A DNA stretch of 64,000 nucleotides from Caldilineaceae bacterium. GTDB taxonomy: Bacteria; Chloroflexota; Anaerolineae; Caldilineales; Caldilineaceae. Each line of letters begins with the position of its first letter. Within the stretch, counting starts at the first letter, position 1. The notes beneath the pieces are model-generated. The model was given only the letters and a program-made list of their open reading frames with translations. It ran no database searches and was not told where the DNA came from. Shown here piece after piece: positions 42,901 through 50,425 of this stretch. The position numbers were made by a program, and so were the translations under genes. The stretch is taken from the NCBI GenBank assembly GCA_022827195.1, contig JAJDTL010000051.1:62001-126000 (forward strand), in the 5' to 3' direction.

Positions 42901-43026
42901 TTGCCCCTGTCCTATTGCCCCTGTCCTATTGCCCCTGTCCTACTGCCCCTGTCCTACTGCCCCTGTCCTACTGCCCCTGTCCTACTGCCCCTGTCCTACT
43001 GCCCCTGTCCTACTGCACTTGTCCTA
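42901..43026. repeat. Minisatellite: nine tandem 14-base units
   Basis: Nine units of YTGCCCCTGTCCTA. Units 1-3 (42901-42942) begin TTG, units 4-8 (42943-43012) begin CTG, and unit 9 (43013-43026) is CTGCACTTGTCCTA; a partial unit ends at 42900. The pattern of variants indicates spread by slippage or unequal exchange. The array lies in the 390-base gap upstream of the class IV aminotransferase gene; the rest of that gap (43027-43240) holds nothing I can call. Frames through it encode only Pro/Cys/Leu repeats and are not genes. Confidence 0.95.
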
Positions 43027-43240
43027 ATACCATTGCACGCCCACACCTGGCTCGGGCAACCCCTTCCCTCTTCATTCATTCTCCTGTCATGCGACGATCA
43101 GCTGTTCCAATTGCCGCACGCTGCGAAACACCAAATCCGACAAGCGTTCTTCCAAAACTGGTGAGAAAGTTGCAATTGACAAGTTCAGGCCCTTGCCGTA
43201 TGCTTCAATCCGAGCCTCAGCCCCCGAAAGGCATTCAGCA

Positions 43241-43411
43241 ATGACCACCGAAGAACGCGTCGCCAGATTGGAAGGCGAGATCGAACATATGGCCACAAAG
43301 GCCGACATAGAACGCGTCACCGCCACTCTCACTTGGCGCATGATCATTGTTGCCGGCATCGCCCAGGCTATCGGTATCGGAGCACTGCTGCAACTCCTGT
43401 CCCGCCCCTGA
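43241..43411 (+). CDS. Small coiled-coil/one-membrane-segment protein
   Basis: 56 residues: a charged helical part (TTEERVARLEGEIEHMATKA, then DIERVTATL) followed by a single hydrophobic segment (MIIVAGIAQAIGIGALLQLL). This layout resembles tiny coiled-coil membrane proteins related to the DUF1640/CCDC90 type and is common in Chloroflexota. AAAGG lies nine bases before the ATG. No partner gene is evident. Function unknown. Confidence 0.65.
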   Translation: MTTEERVARLEGEIEHMATKADIERVTATLTWRMIIVAGIAQAIGIGALLQLLSRP

Positions 43412-43639
43412 AGCCTCCGCGTCCGCTCCTCCCCCGACTTCTGCTGCCTCTCTACAATCCGGATTCGCCTAGGCCGTTACCGGCCAAAAGAACCGTGGCT
43501 TGCAACGAAAAATGAGAGACTGCTCACACTGTCCGCTATTCTATACCACGTTTAACATTTCTCGTTACTCATAGCCTTGAGCCCTGCCCTTGCCCATCGC
43601 CTCCCCCGCGCGATGCCTCCGCCAACTTGCGCATGTTTC
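43412..43639. other. Intergenic stretch before the PhyH promoter
   Basis: About 230 bases with no coding signal and no repeat that I can see. It includes a stretch of low-GC sequence near 43530-43570 (TTTAACATTTCTCGTTACTC). The PhyH promoter follows at 43640. Confidence 0.5.
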
Positions 43640-43668
43640 TTGCCCATCCCCTGGGGAGCAAATATAAT
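43640..43668 (+). promoter_or_regulatory. Promoter of the PhyH dioxygenase gene
   Basis: TTGCCC (43640-43645), a 17-base spacer and a perfect TATAAT (43663-43668), 45 bases before the ATG at 43714. Confidence 0.8.
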
Positions 43669-43713
43669 GCCCCGAACTTCAGACAATGCTTCCTGTCGTA
43701 GAGGAAAGGGACC

Positions 43714-44511
43714 ATGACAGAGATCAAAGTCGACCCGGCAGAGATCGAATTCTTCCAGCAGAACGGCTACATTCAATACCACGATTTCCTCTCAAAAGGC
43801 CAGATCGAACTGCTCCGCCAGGCGCTCGATCTTGCAGTCTCCACCCGCCGCGACCGCATCCGAGGCGCGGAAAAGGGCGGACGCCTCTCAGAAGAGTACG
43901 AGCGCGTCTTCAACCAGATGGTCAACCTGTGGACCGACTACCCGCAGGCCAGGGATATCGCCTTCGACCCCCGCTTGGGCCAGCACGCCCGCCAGCTGAG
44001 CCGCTGTCGCCACGTCCGCATCTACCACGACCACGCCATGATCAAGCCGCCCGGCCAGGTCAGCAAGCAGACCAACTGGCACCAGGACGCACCCTACTGG
44101 CCTATGGATCCTGTAGGCGCGCTCTCGGCCTGGATTGCGGTAGATGACGTAACCGTCGAAAACGGCTGCCTGCAATTCGTGCCCGGCTCGCACAAACACG
44201 GACGCCTCGACCCGATCAGCCTCGAGAGCGAGGACGACAGCGTGGTCGAAAGGCTCAGGACACGCGGAATCGCCGTGCCAGGGCCGGTCGCGATGCCGAT
44301 GCGGGCCGGCGGCGTGACCTTCCACCACGGCTGCACCTTCCACTACGCCGGCCCCAACCGCTCCGACAGGCCGCGGCGCGCCTTTGCCATCATCTACATC
44401 CCCGACTATACTCGCTTTACCGGCGGCAAGGACGCGGCCGGAGCCGCCGAAGAGATGATAATAGGCGGCCCCTGGAACCACGCCATCCACCCAATTGTCG
44501 CCGGGCACTGA
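43714..44511 (+). CDS. Phytanoyl-CoA dioxygenase (PhyH) family protein, copy 1
   Basis: A 265-residue Fe(II)/2-oxoglutarate dioxygenase. Motifs: EIEFFQQNGYIQYHDFLS at the N-terminus, the facial-triad HxD in TNWHQDAPYWPMD, AWIAVDDVTVENGCLQFVPG then SHKHG, and the distal His/Arg region FHHGCTFHYAGPNRSDRPRR. PhyH members hydroxylate many small molecules besides phytanoyl-CoA (ectoine, phosphonates, lipids), so the substrate is open. The TATAAT promoter is 45 bases upstream. A transaldolase-like gene follows 87 bases later. Confidence 0.9.
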   Translation: MTEIKVDPAEIEFFQQNGYIQYHDFLSKGQIELLRQALDLAVSTRRDRIRGAEKGGRLSEEYERVFNQMVNLWTDYPQARDIAFDPRLGQHARQLSRCRHVRIYHDHAMIKPPGQVSKQTNWHQDAPYWPMDPVGALSAWIAVDDVTVENGCLQFVPGSHKHGRLDPISLESEDDSVVERLRTRGIAVPGPVAMPMRAGGVTFHHGCTFHYAGPNRSDRPRRAFAIIYIPDYTRFTGGKDAAGAAEEMIIGGPWNHAIHPIVAGH

Positions 44512-44598
44512 CCGCGTTTGCTGCGATACAGACGCCGCTGCAGCTTGCGGCTATGCCCGTCACATAGAACGCAAACCAGCGCCCGCGAGGTACCCAAT

Positions 44599-45336
44599 AT
44601 GGACGTCAAGAATTCTGTAGTAAAGACCCGCTCCACCGGCCGCGGGCCGACCATCTGGCTCGCCGGGCCGCCCTCGGACCTGGAAGAGCTCATGCCGCTC
44701 GGCATCGCCGGCATCGTCACCAACACCGTTGTGCTCAATCAGTACGCCAAACCCTACGGCAGCGTCATCGCGCTGACCGAGGCCTACCTGGCGATGACCG
44801 ACAAGCCGGTGGTCATCGAGATCGACGGCCACACGGTCGAGGAGCTGCTGGCCGTGGGCAAAGTCTTCACCGACATGTCGCCGCAAATCATCCTCAAAAT
44901 CCCCTGTACGCTGACAGGCCTCAAGGCCTTCCGCATCCTCCGCCAGGAAGGCATCGAGACATTCTGCACGACCGTCTTCTCGCTGACCCAGGCCGCCGCA
45001 GTCGCGCAGGCAGGCGTCGACCATATTCTGCCCTTCTGCGACCCGGTGCGCGAGATGGGCGGCGACCCGACGCGCCTGATTCGCCAATGCGCCGCCATGT
45101 TCGGCGGCTGGGACGATCGGCCTTTCATCATGGCCGCGCTCGTACGATCGGTCGAAACCGCCTACGCCGCCTTCCGCGACGGCGCCGACGAGCTGGTCAC
45201 CATGTGGACCGTCTATCGTGACATGCTTGAACACCCGCTCACCGACCACTGGAACAAGGTCTTCCTTGACGAGTGGGTCGACATGCACAGCAGCGGGCTG
45301 CTGGCCGGCGTACCGGTCGAGGACCAGCACGCATGA
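44599..45336 (+). CDS. Transaldolase/fructose-6-phosphate-aldolase-like protein
   Basis: About 245 residues of the small transaldolase (FSA) family, much shorter than pentose-phosphate transaldolase. The Schiff-base Lys is Lys100 in PQIILKIPCTLTGLKAFR, preceded by GIAGIVTNTVVLNQYAKPYG (the 'G.TTNP' strand changed to VTNTVV). FSA-like enzymes join or split a three-carbon unit with an aldehyde acceptor. GAGG lies eight bases before the ATG at 44599, which gives a more credible start than the frame opening at 44518. It sits between a PhyH dioxygenase and the sterol-desaturase duplicates. Confidence 0.85.
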   Translation: MDVKNSVVKTRSTGRGPTIWLAGPPSDLEELMPLGIAGIVTNTVVLNQYAKPYGSVIALTEAYLAMTDKPVVIEIDGHTVEELLAVGKVFTDMSPQIILKIPCTLTGLKAFRILRQEGIETFCTTVFSLTQAAAVAQAGVDHILPFCDPVREMGGDPTRLIRQCAAMFGGWDDRPFIMAALVRSVETAYAAFRDGADELVTMWTVYRDMLEHPLTDHWNKVFLDEWVDMHSSGLLAGVPVEDQHA

Positions 45337-45383
45337 ACACATCGCGCAGTCCAATCTTAGCAGTCGCTGTCCGTTTTACGCAG

Positions 45384-45413
45384 TTGCAATATTACATATC
45401 TTCGTTGTAAAAT
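45384..45413 (+). promoter_or_regulatory. Promoter of sterol-desaturase-family gene, copy 1
   Basis: TTGCAA (45384-45389), 18 bases, TAAAAT (45408-45413), then AGCCGC. The same layout, spacing and following AGCCGC occur before copy 2 at 46793-46822, about 95 bases before each ATG. Confidence 0.7.
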
Positions 45414-45508
45414 AGCCGCAATCTGTTAGGACAACGAAATACCTGCTGCAAGGGCTGGAATGGCCCACCTACAATGGCGCGCCGATTGACCACACCAGGA
45501 GGGTGATC

Positions 45509-46534
45509 ATGGCTGACGTTAGCGCTGAAAGAGAAGGTCTGATGGACGGAATGCCGCGCGACGATCGCGGCTACTGGCAGCCGGAAGGGCTCAAACTACC
45601 AAATCCCGTCTTTGACTGGCCGCCCAACCCGCTGAAAATAGTGAAGTGGCTCTACAACTACCTCTTTCCCTGGAACATGATCTACATGCTCATCGCCGTG
45701 CTGACGGTCGTCTACCTGCAGCCGGAGATGTCCAAAATGACCACTTTCAGCGCCGACTGGATCGCCTATATCTTCGTTCGCAACCAGATCTTGCTGATCG
45801 TAGTCGTCAGCGCCTGGCACCTGTGGCTCTGGTCGCGCAAGTCGCAGGGCTTCCAGTACAAGTACACCCCGGATTGGCTGGCGAAGGGCAAGAAGCAGTT
45901 TCTCTTCGGCAACCAGCTCTACGACAACATCTTCTGGAGCTGTGTCAGCGGCGGCATCATCTGGACCGCCTACGAGGTCGTCACCCTCTGGGCCTATGCC
46001 AACGAGTACATTCCCTACCTGGACCCGGCCAGGCATCCGGTCTACTTTGTCCTGATGCTGTGCGGAATTCAGCTCTGGCGCCTGTTCCACTTCTACTGGG
46101 TGCACCGTCTGCTGCACTGGCCGCCGCTCTACAAGGCGGGCCACTACCTGCATCACCGCAACATCAATATCGGCCCCTGGTCGGGCCTCTCGATGCACCC
46201 GATTGAGCACATCCTTTACTTCAGTGGTGTTCTGATCCACTGGATCATCCCCTCGCACCCGATCCACGCCGTGTTCAACGGCCAGCACGCCGCCTTGACG
46301 CCGGCACAGGGGCACGCGGGCTTCGAGGCAATCGTCGTCAACGGCAAATCCATGCTGAGGGGGGCGTCCTACTTCCACCAGTTGCACCATCGCTACTTCG
46401 AATGCAACTACGGCGAAATGGATATACCCTTCGACGTCTGGTTCGGCACCAGCCACAACGGCTCGGCCGAAGACCACGAGGCGATGCGGGCGAAGCGGTT
46501 CGCCAGCCACAAAGTCAGCACCTCGGCCGCCTAA
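45509..46534 (+). CDS. Sterol desaturase/fatty acid hydroxylase family membrane protein, copy 1
   Basis: A 341-residue integral membrane di-iron protein. The histidine boxes are clear: HxxxH at His199/His203 (WVHRLLHW), HxxHH at His212/215/216 (GHYLHHRNIN), extra His at 230/234 (SMHPIEH), and HxxHH at His290/293/294 (FHQLHHRYFEC). Membrane segments appear near 52-70, 92-110, 145-165, 180-196 and 235-247. This superfamily hydroxylates or desaturates sterols, fatty acids or carotenoids. AGGAGG lies six bases before the ATG. It is about 81% identical to the next gene (64 differences counted over 341 residues, no gap). A terminator hairpin follows at 46585. The actual lipid substrate is unknown. 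Confidence 0.92.
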   Translation: MADVSAEREGLMDGMPRDDRGYWQPEGLKLPNPVFDWPPNPLKIVKWLYNYLFPWNMIYMLIAVLTVVYLQPEMSKMTTFSADWIAYIFVRNQILLIVVVSAWHLWLWSRKSQGFQYKYTPDWLAKGKKQFLFGNQLYDNIFWSCVSGGIIWTAYEVVTLWAYANEYIPYLDPARHPVYFVLMLCGIQLWRLFHFYWVHRLLHWPPLYKAGHYLHHRNINIGPWSGLSMHPIEHILYFSGVLIHWIIPSHPIHAVFNGQHAALTPAQGHAGFEAIVVNGKSMLRGASYFHQLHHRYFECNYGEMDIPFDVWFGTSHNGSAEDHEAMRAKRFASHKVSTSAA

Positions 46535-46584
46535 GCGCGTCGGCGCACTCGAATTTCGACGAAGCCAGACCGAACGGAAACAAG

Positions 46585-46612
46585 AGAGGAGAGGGGGTTC
46601 CCTCTCCTCTTT
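46585..46612 (+). terminator. Terminator of sterol-desaturase copy 1
   Basis: AGAGGAGAGGG (46585-46595) pairs with CCCTCTCCTCT (46600-46610) over 11 bases with loop GGTT, followed by TT then CGCG. The T-run is short, so efficiency may be modest. A very similar hairpin follows copy 2. Confidence 0.8.
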
Positions 46613-46792
46613 CGCGTGTCTTACATGCCTGCCGCTGCACCTGACGCGATGGGACTTGTCCGTCCGACGATGGGTGTGGCGCTGGCGAAAGCTGGCAGCA
46701 CGGTGAATCGGCTCCTTATGCGGGATATACTCTCAACACAGTGAATGCACTTCGAGGCTCAACGGCGGCAATCAAAGGTAGATTGCTCACGG

Positions 46793-46822
46793 TTGCGTGA
46801 CCGTACCTCTCTTGAGTACAAT
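46793..46822 (+). promoter_or_regulatory. Promoter of sterol-desaturase-family gene, copy 2
   Basis: TTGCGT (46793-46798), 18 bases, TACAAT (46817-46822), then AGCCGC. It has the same spacing and following bases as copy 1. A related leader (GCTGGAANGGCCCACC) runs between promoter and ATG in both copies. Confidence 0.75.
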
Positions 46823-46918
46823 AGCCGCGAAAATCGGAGAAAGAAGTACGCTTACCAATCGAGCTGGAAGGGCCCACCAGTGAATGGAGCCCACAATAGT
46901 CTCACCAGGAGATTGATC

Positions 46919-47944
46919 ATGGCAGACGTCAGCGCTGAAAGAGACGGTCTGATCGACGGGATGCCGCGCGACGAACGCGGGCACTGGCAGCCGGAAGGCG
47001 AGAAACTGCCTAGCCCGGTCTTTGACTGGCCGCCCAATCCTCGGAAGTTGGCCAAGTATCTCTTCAACTACCTCTTTCCCTGGAATCTCATCTACATGCT
47101 CATCGCCGTGCTGACCGTCACCTTCCTGCAGCCGGAGATGTCGCGCATGACGCGCTTCAGCCCCGACTGGATCCTCTACCTCTTCGCACGCAACCAGATC
47201 ATGCTGATCGCCATTGTCAGCGCCTGGCACCTGTGGCTGTGGGGGCGAAAGTCCCAGGGCTTCCAATTCAAATATACGGCCGAGTGGATGGCGAAGGGCA
47301 AGAAAAAGTTCCTGGGGAAGAATCAGCTGTTCGACAACATCTTCTGGAGTTGTGTCAGCGGCGGCACCATCTGGACCGCCTACGAGGTCGTCACGCTCTG
47401 GGCCTTCGCCAACGAGTACATCCCTTACCTGGACCCGAGGGAGCATCCGGTCTACTTCGTCCTTTTGCTCTGCGCGATCCAACTTTGGGGCCAGTTCCAC
47501 TTCTACTGGACCCACCGCCTCTTGCACTGGCCTCCCCTCTACAGGGCGGCGCACTTCCTGCACCACCGCAACATCAACCCCGGTCCCTGGTCCGGCCTGT
47601 CGATGCACCCGCTCGAGCACGTCATCTTCTTCAGCGGCGTGCTGATCCATTGGATCGTACCCTCGCATCCGATCCACGCTATCATGAACGGGCAGCTCAC
47701 CGCTTTCTCGCCTGCGCAGGCGCACGCCGGCTTTGAGTCAATTGTTGTCAACGGCAAATCCAAGCTGAGGGGGGCGTCCTACTTCCACCAGTTGCACCAC
47801 CGCTACTTCGAATGCAACTACGGGGGACTGGACATTCCGTTCGACGTCTGGTTCGGGACCAGCCACAACGGCTCGGCCGAGGCCCATGAAAAGATGCGGG
47901 CCAAGCGGTTCGCCAGCCACAAGGTCCGGACCTCAGCGGCCTAA
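46919..47944 (+). CDS. Sterol desaturase/fatty acid hydroxylase family membrane protein, copy 2
   Basis: A 341-residue paralog of the preceding gene, with every histidine box conserved (WTHRLLHW, AHFLHHRNIN, SMHPLEH, FHQLHHRYFEC). AGGAG lies seven bases before the ATG at 46919. The frame extends back to 46745 but that part only translates the leader. Most changes lie in membrane segments (for example residues 41-50, 81-90, 231-240), while the C-terminal catalytic third is nearly invariant, so both copies look functional. Independent promoters and terminators imply separate transcription. It may have a different chain-length or headgroup preference from copy 1; this is inference. Confidence 0.92.
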   Translation: MADVSAERDGLIDGMPRDERGHWQPEGEKLPSPVFDWPPNPRKLAKYLFNYLFPWNLIYMLIAVLTVTFLQPEMSRMTRFSPDWILYLFARNQIMLIAIVSAWHLWLWGRKSQGFQFKYTAEWMAKGKKKFLGKNQLFDNIFWSCVSGGTIWTAYEVVTLWAFANEYIPYLDPREHPVYFVLLLCAIQLWGQFHFYWTHRLLHWPPLYRAAHFLHHRNINPGPWSGLSMHPLEHVIFFSGVLIHWIVPSHPIHAIMNGQLTAFSPAQAHAGFESIVVNGKSKLRGASYFHQLHHRYFECNYGGLDIPFDVWFGTSHNGSAEAHEKMRAKRFASHKVRTSAA

Positions 47945-47994
47945 ACACGCCGGCAGTTTCTCCGCCTATCGGCGCACCCTAGCCAAAGTAAGAC

Positions 47995-48026
47995 AAAGAG
48001 GAGAGAGCTTGTCTCTCTCCTCTTTT
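47995..48026 (+). terminator. Terminator of sterol-desaturase copy 2
   Basis: AAAGAGGAGAGAG (47995-48007), loop CTTGT, and CTCTCTCCTCTTT (48013-48025) form a 13-base perfect stem ending in TTTT. Clear intrinsic terminator and homologous to the hairpin after copy 1. Confidence 0.88.
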
Positions 48027-48143
48027 GGTGCGTCGATTTTGCTAAAGGACTAGAGCAGAACTATAGGCCACCCAGCGTGGTGAGTGTCGTGTGACCGGGC
48101 AAATTTGGGAGGCTTTGAACAGGTAACTGCCTTCCGACTACTG

Positions 48144-48935
48144 CTACTCCGTCGCGGTTCGCAGGCCCTTTTCCTCCAGCAGCGCAGCCATCCATTTCTC
48201 TTCGGCCTCGCTCAACTCGACCGGCGGCGGCTGCCGGTAGTCCAGAAGCAGGTCGTAGCTACCCACGTCGTAGCATCGGGTGAACACGGTAGGCAGGTCG
48301 AGTACGGCGTCGTCATCTTCGGGAAGCAGGGGAATCTTGCATCGCGGCAACCGTTCTTTCAGAGGAATGGCGTAAGCTTCCACCTGCGTCCGCTGCTGCG
48401 AGCGGCTTATGCTGACAATGTATCGCCAGTCCTGGGGCGTAGTGACCCTGAAACGACGGGCAAAAGCAACCGCAGGCCCGGACAATAGATCGATCTCAAC
48501 AAGATTGCAATCGGTATTGAGCAGGTCTTCCTGCTTCTGCAGGTAGTCATCCCGCCCCAGTCCCAGCTTGTTGCTTGGGCTCAAAACCTCAATCACCGTA
48601 ACGACGTTGCCCGTTTCCCGATGAACAAGCTCGAGAAAAGAGATTCGACGCTCTTCATCCCCGCCGCTAATCGTCTGCGGTTCGTCGGCAACGAGCGCAC
48701 CATAGGCAGACTGTGTCTCCGAAAGCTCGCTCGGCGTCTCGATTACCTGGACATCAGGGACGACCACTTTTCCTGACGGTCTCAGCTCAACCCTTTCGTC
48801 AATGCGAGCGATGTACTTGGGGCGCAGCTGAGGCTGCAGGGCCTCTGCTATGTAGGCTACAAGACGCTGGTGCAAATCCGGCCAGCGACCCGGCCTTTCC
48901 ATGTAGGGGTCCATTCCAGGAAAGGGGCTGGGCAT
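48144..48935 (-). CDS. DUF4058 family protein
   Basis: About 263 residues. It starts PSPFPGMDPYMERPGRWPDL, the hallmark N-terminus of DUF4058 proteins of cyanobacteria and Chloroflexota, followed by VVVPDVQVIETP and a nuclease-like core ELVHRETGNVVTVIEVLSPS then NKLG and NLVEIDLLSG. The E-x-L-SPxNK layout resembles restriction-endonuclease-like (PD-(D/E)xK) folds of the Uma2 kind. The ATG at 48935 has AAGGAGA at good spacing; the ATG at 48950 overlaps that ribosome site. A strong promoter lies 40 bases upstream. Function is unknown. Confidence 0.85.
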   Translation of the reverse strand: MPSPFPGMDPYMERPGRWPDLHQRLVAYIAEALQPQLRPKYIARIDERVELRPSGKVVVPDVQVIETPSELSETQSAYGALVADEPQTISGGDEERRISFLELVHRETGNVVTVIEVLSPSNKLGLGRDDYLQKQEDLLNTDCNLVEIDLLSGPAVAFARRFRVTTPQDWRYIVSISRSQQRTQVEAYAIPLKERLPRCKIPLLPEDDDAVLDLPTVFTRCYDVGSYDLLLDYRQPPPVELSEAEEKWMAALLEEKGLRTATE

Positions 48936-48972
48936 TCCGGTCTCCTTCATGCATACTCCGGTCTTTTTGCCA

Positions 48973-49002
48973 TTTATACCCCGAAACGGGAACCATCGTC
49001 AA
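48973..49002 (-). promoter_or_regulatory. Promoter of the DUF4058 gene
   Basis: On the minus strand, TTGACG (48997-49002), 18 bases and TATAAA (48973-48978), about 38 bases before the ATG at 48935. Confidence 0.7.
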
Positions 49003-49312
49003 CGATTTTGAACGGGAGTTGGAGGAGAATTCTGGGTGGATGGATCGGCCCCTTTTCCCCGGTTTTCTCCACATTGCCGAGTCCCTCCGGCTAGACCCGA
49101 GAACTCCTCCACCATCTCTCCTGCCGCCCGATCGCGAACAGCGGCCTATTTCGCAATTGGCGCCCTGCTTCACGTTCTCAATCTGACCGGAATCATCGGA
49201 TACGCGCGGCATCTGCGCTGCAGCAAGGCGGTGGCCTCTACCGATGACGAATTGGTGGGGTTCGATCCTGAAATGGAGGGCCTTCGAGGCGACAGTTCCG
49301 ATGCTTGCGCGA
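49003..49312. other. Intergenic region between ATPase and DUF4058 genes
   Basis: About 310 bases downstream of the ABC ATPase stop (minus strand). No gene, tRNA or hairpin with T-run is evident to me. Frames here give Pro/Ser/Arg-rich translations with no recognisable domain. Confidence 0.45.
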
Positions 49313-50416
49313 TCACCCGTTTATGCGCAGGTCCGTTCCTGAGTCAAATATGTGCAGCTTCGCGGCCGGCACTTCGACCTGGACCATCTGTCCCCGCTGA
49401 AACTGCCGCTCGGGATTCACCCGCGCCAGCAGCCGTTGCGAATCTCTCGTCACTTCCACAAAACTGTCCGAGCCGATCGGCTCAACCAGAGTGACCTCTG
49501 CAATAAACGCGCCCTCCTCGGGCACTGTTGCCCCGGGGTCCTGCAGTTTGGCGTCCTCGGCCCGCACACCTATGATGGCCTCCCCGCTCCAGGAACTCTC
49601 CAGCCGCGCCTCCTGCCGCGATTTCCAACACAATTCGAGCCCCGGGGAGGCAAAGGTGATGCCGTCTTCGTCCGCTTGCAGTTGGCCCTGGAACACGTTC
49701 ATGCCCGGCTTTCCAATGAAAGTGGCCACAAAGATCGAACGCGGGCGCCGGTAGATCTCCATGGGGGAGTCAAGCTGTTCAAGCCGCCCATCGCGCATGA
49801 CAGCAATTCGGTCTGAAATCGTCATCGCCTCTTCCTGATCGTGCGTCACGAAGACGCTCGTGGTCTGCAGATGCAGGTGCAGGCGTCTGATTTCCGTGCG
49901 CATGCGCACCCTAAGCGCCGCATCCAAGTTGGAGAGCGGTTCATCAAACAGGAAGATCTGCGGCTGTTTTGCCAGCGCCCGCGCCACCGCCACGCGCTGC
50001 TGCTGACCCCCCGAGAGCTGCGCCGTACGACGCTCCAGCAGATGGGCTATGTCCAGCATCTGGCTGACGTAGCCGACCATCCGCTCTATCTCGCTGCGGA
50101 CCACCCGCCGCAGCTTGAGGCTGAACGCGATATTGTCGAATACACTCATATGTGGGTAGAGAGCATAGTCCTGAAATACCATGCCGATGCCCCGCTCATT
50201 GGGCGGAAGGTCCGTTATGCGCGTACCGCCCAGATAGATGTCTCCCGCAGTCGGCTGTTCAAGGCCTGCGATCAGGTTCAGCGTCGTCGATTTCCCGCAG
50301 CCGGAAGGGCCCAGTAGCGTGACAAACTCGCCATCCGCCGCGGTCACATTGAGATTGTCCACCGCCAGAACCTGCCCAAAGGTCTTGCACAGGCCCCGCA
50401 ACTCAAGATCAGCCAT
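49313..50416 (-). CDS. ABC transporter ATP-binding protein, MalK/UgpC type
   Basis: A protein of about 367 residues. Walker A is GPSGCGKST, the signature LSGGQQQRVAVARAL, Walker B IFLFDEPLSNLD and the H-loop FVTHDQEEAMTIS. The C-terminal TOBE/OB regulatory domain (GKPGMNVFQGQL, IIGVRAEDAKL, VEPIGSDSFVEVT) identifies the CUT1 carbohydrate class, where one ATPase may serve more than one transporter. It begins ten bases after the fused permease stop, with GGAGAG ahead of the ATG. With the permease and binding protein it forms a complete importer. A GTG three bases earlier is an alternative start. Confidence 0.93.
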   Translation of the reverse strand: MADLELRGLCKTFGQVLAVDNLNVTAADGEFVTLLGPSGCGKSTTLNLIAGLEQPTAGDIYLGGTRITDLPPNERGIGMVFQDYALYPHMSVFDNIAFSLKLRRVVRSEIERMVGYVSQMLDIAHLLERRTAQLSGGQQQRVAVARALAKQPQIFLFDEPLSNLDAALRVRMRTEIRRLHLHLQTTSVFVTHDQEEAMTISDRIAVMRDGRLEQLDSPMEIYRRPRSIFVATFIGKPGMNVFQGQLQADEDGITFASPGLELCWKSRQEARLESSWSGEAIIGVRAEDAKLQDPGATVPEEGAFIAEVTLVEPIGSDSFVEVTRDSQRLLARVNPERQFQRGQMVQVEVPAAKLHIFDSGTDLRING

Positions 50417-50425
50417 CACACTCTC

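Noticed and set aside
42901-43026. CRISPR array
   Set aside because: The units are 14 bases and directly adjacent, without unique spacers, and there are no cas genes.
42901-43164. Possible Pro/Cys/Leu-repeat protein across the minisatellite
   Set aside because: All three frames stay open because the 14-base unit lacks stops; no start signal and no domain.
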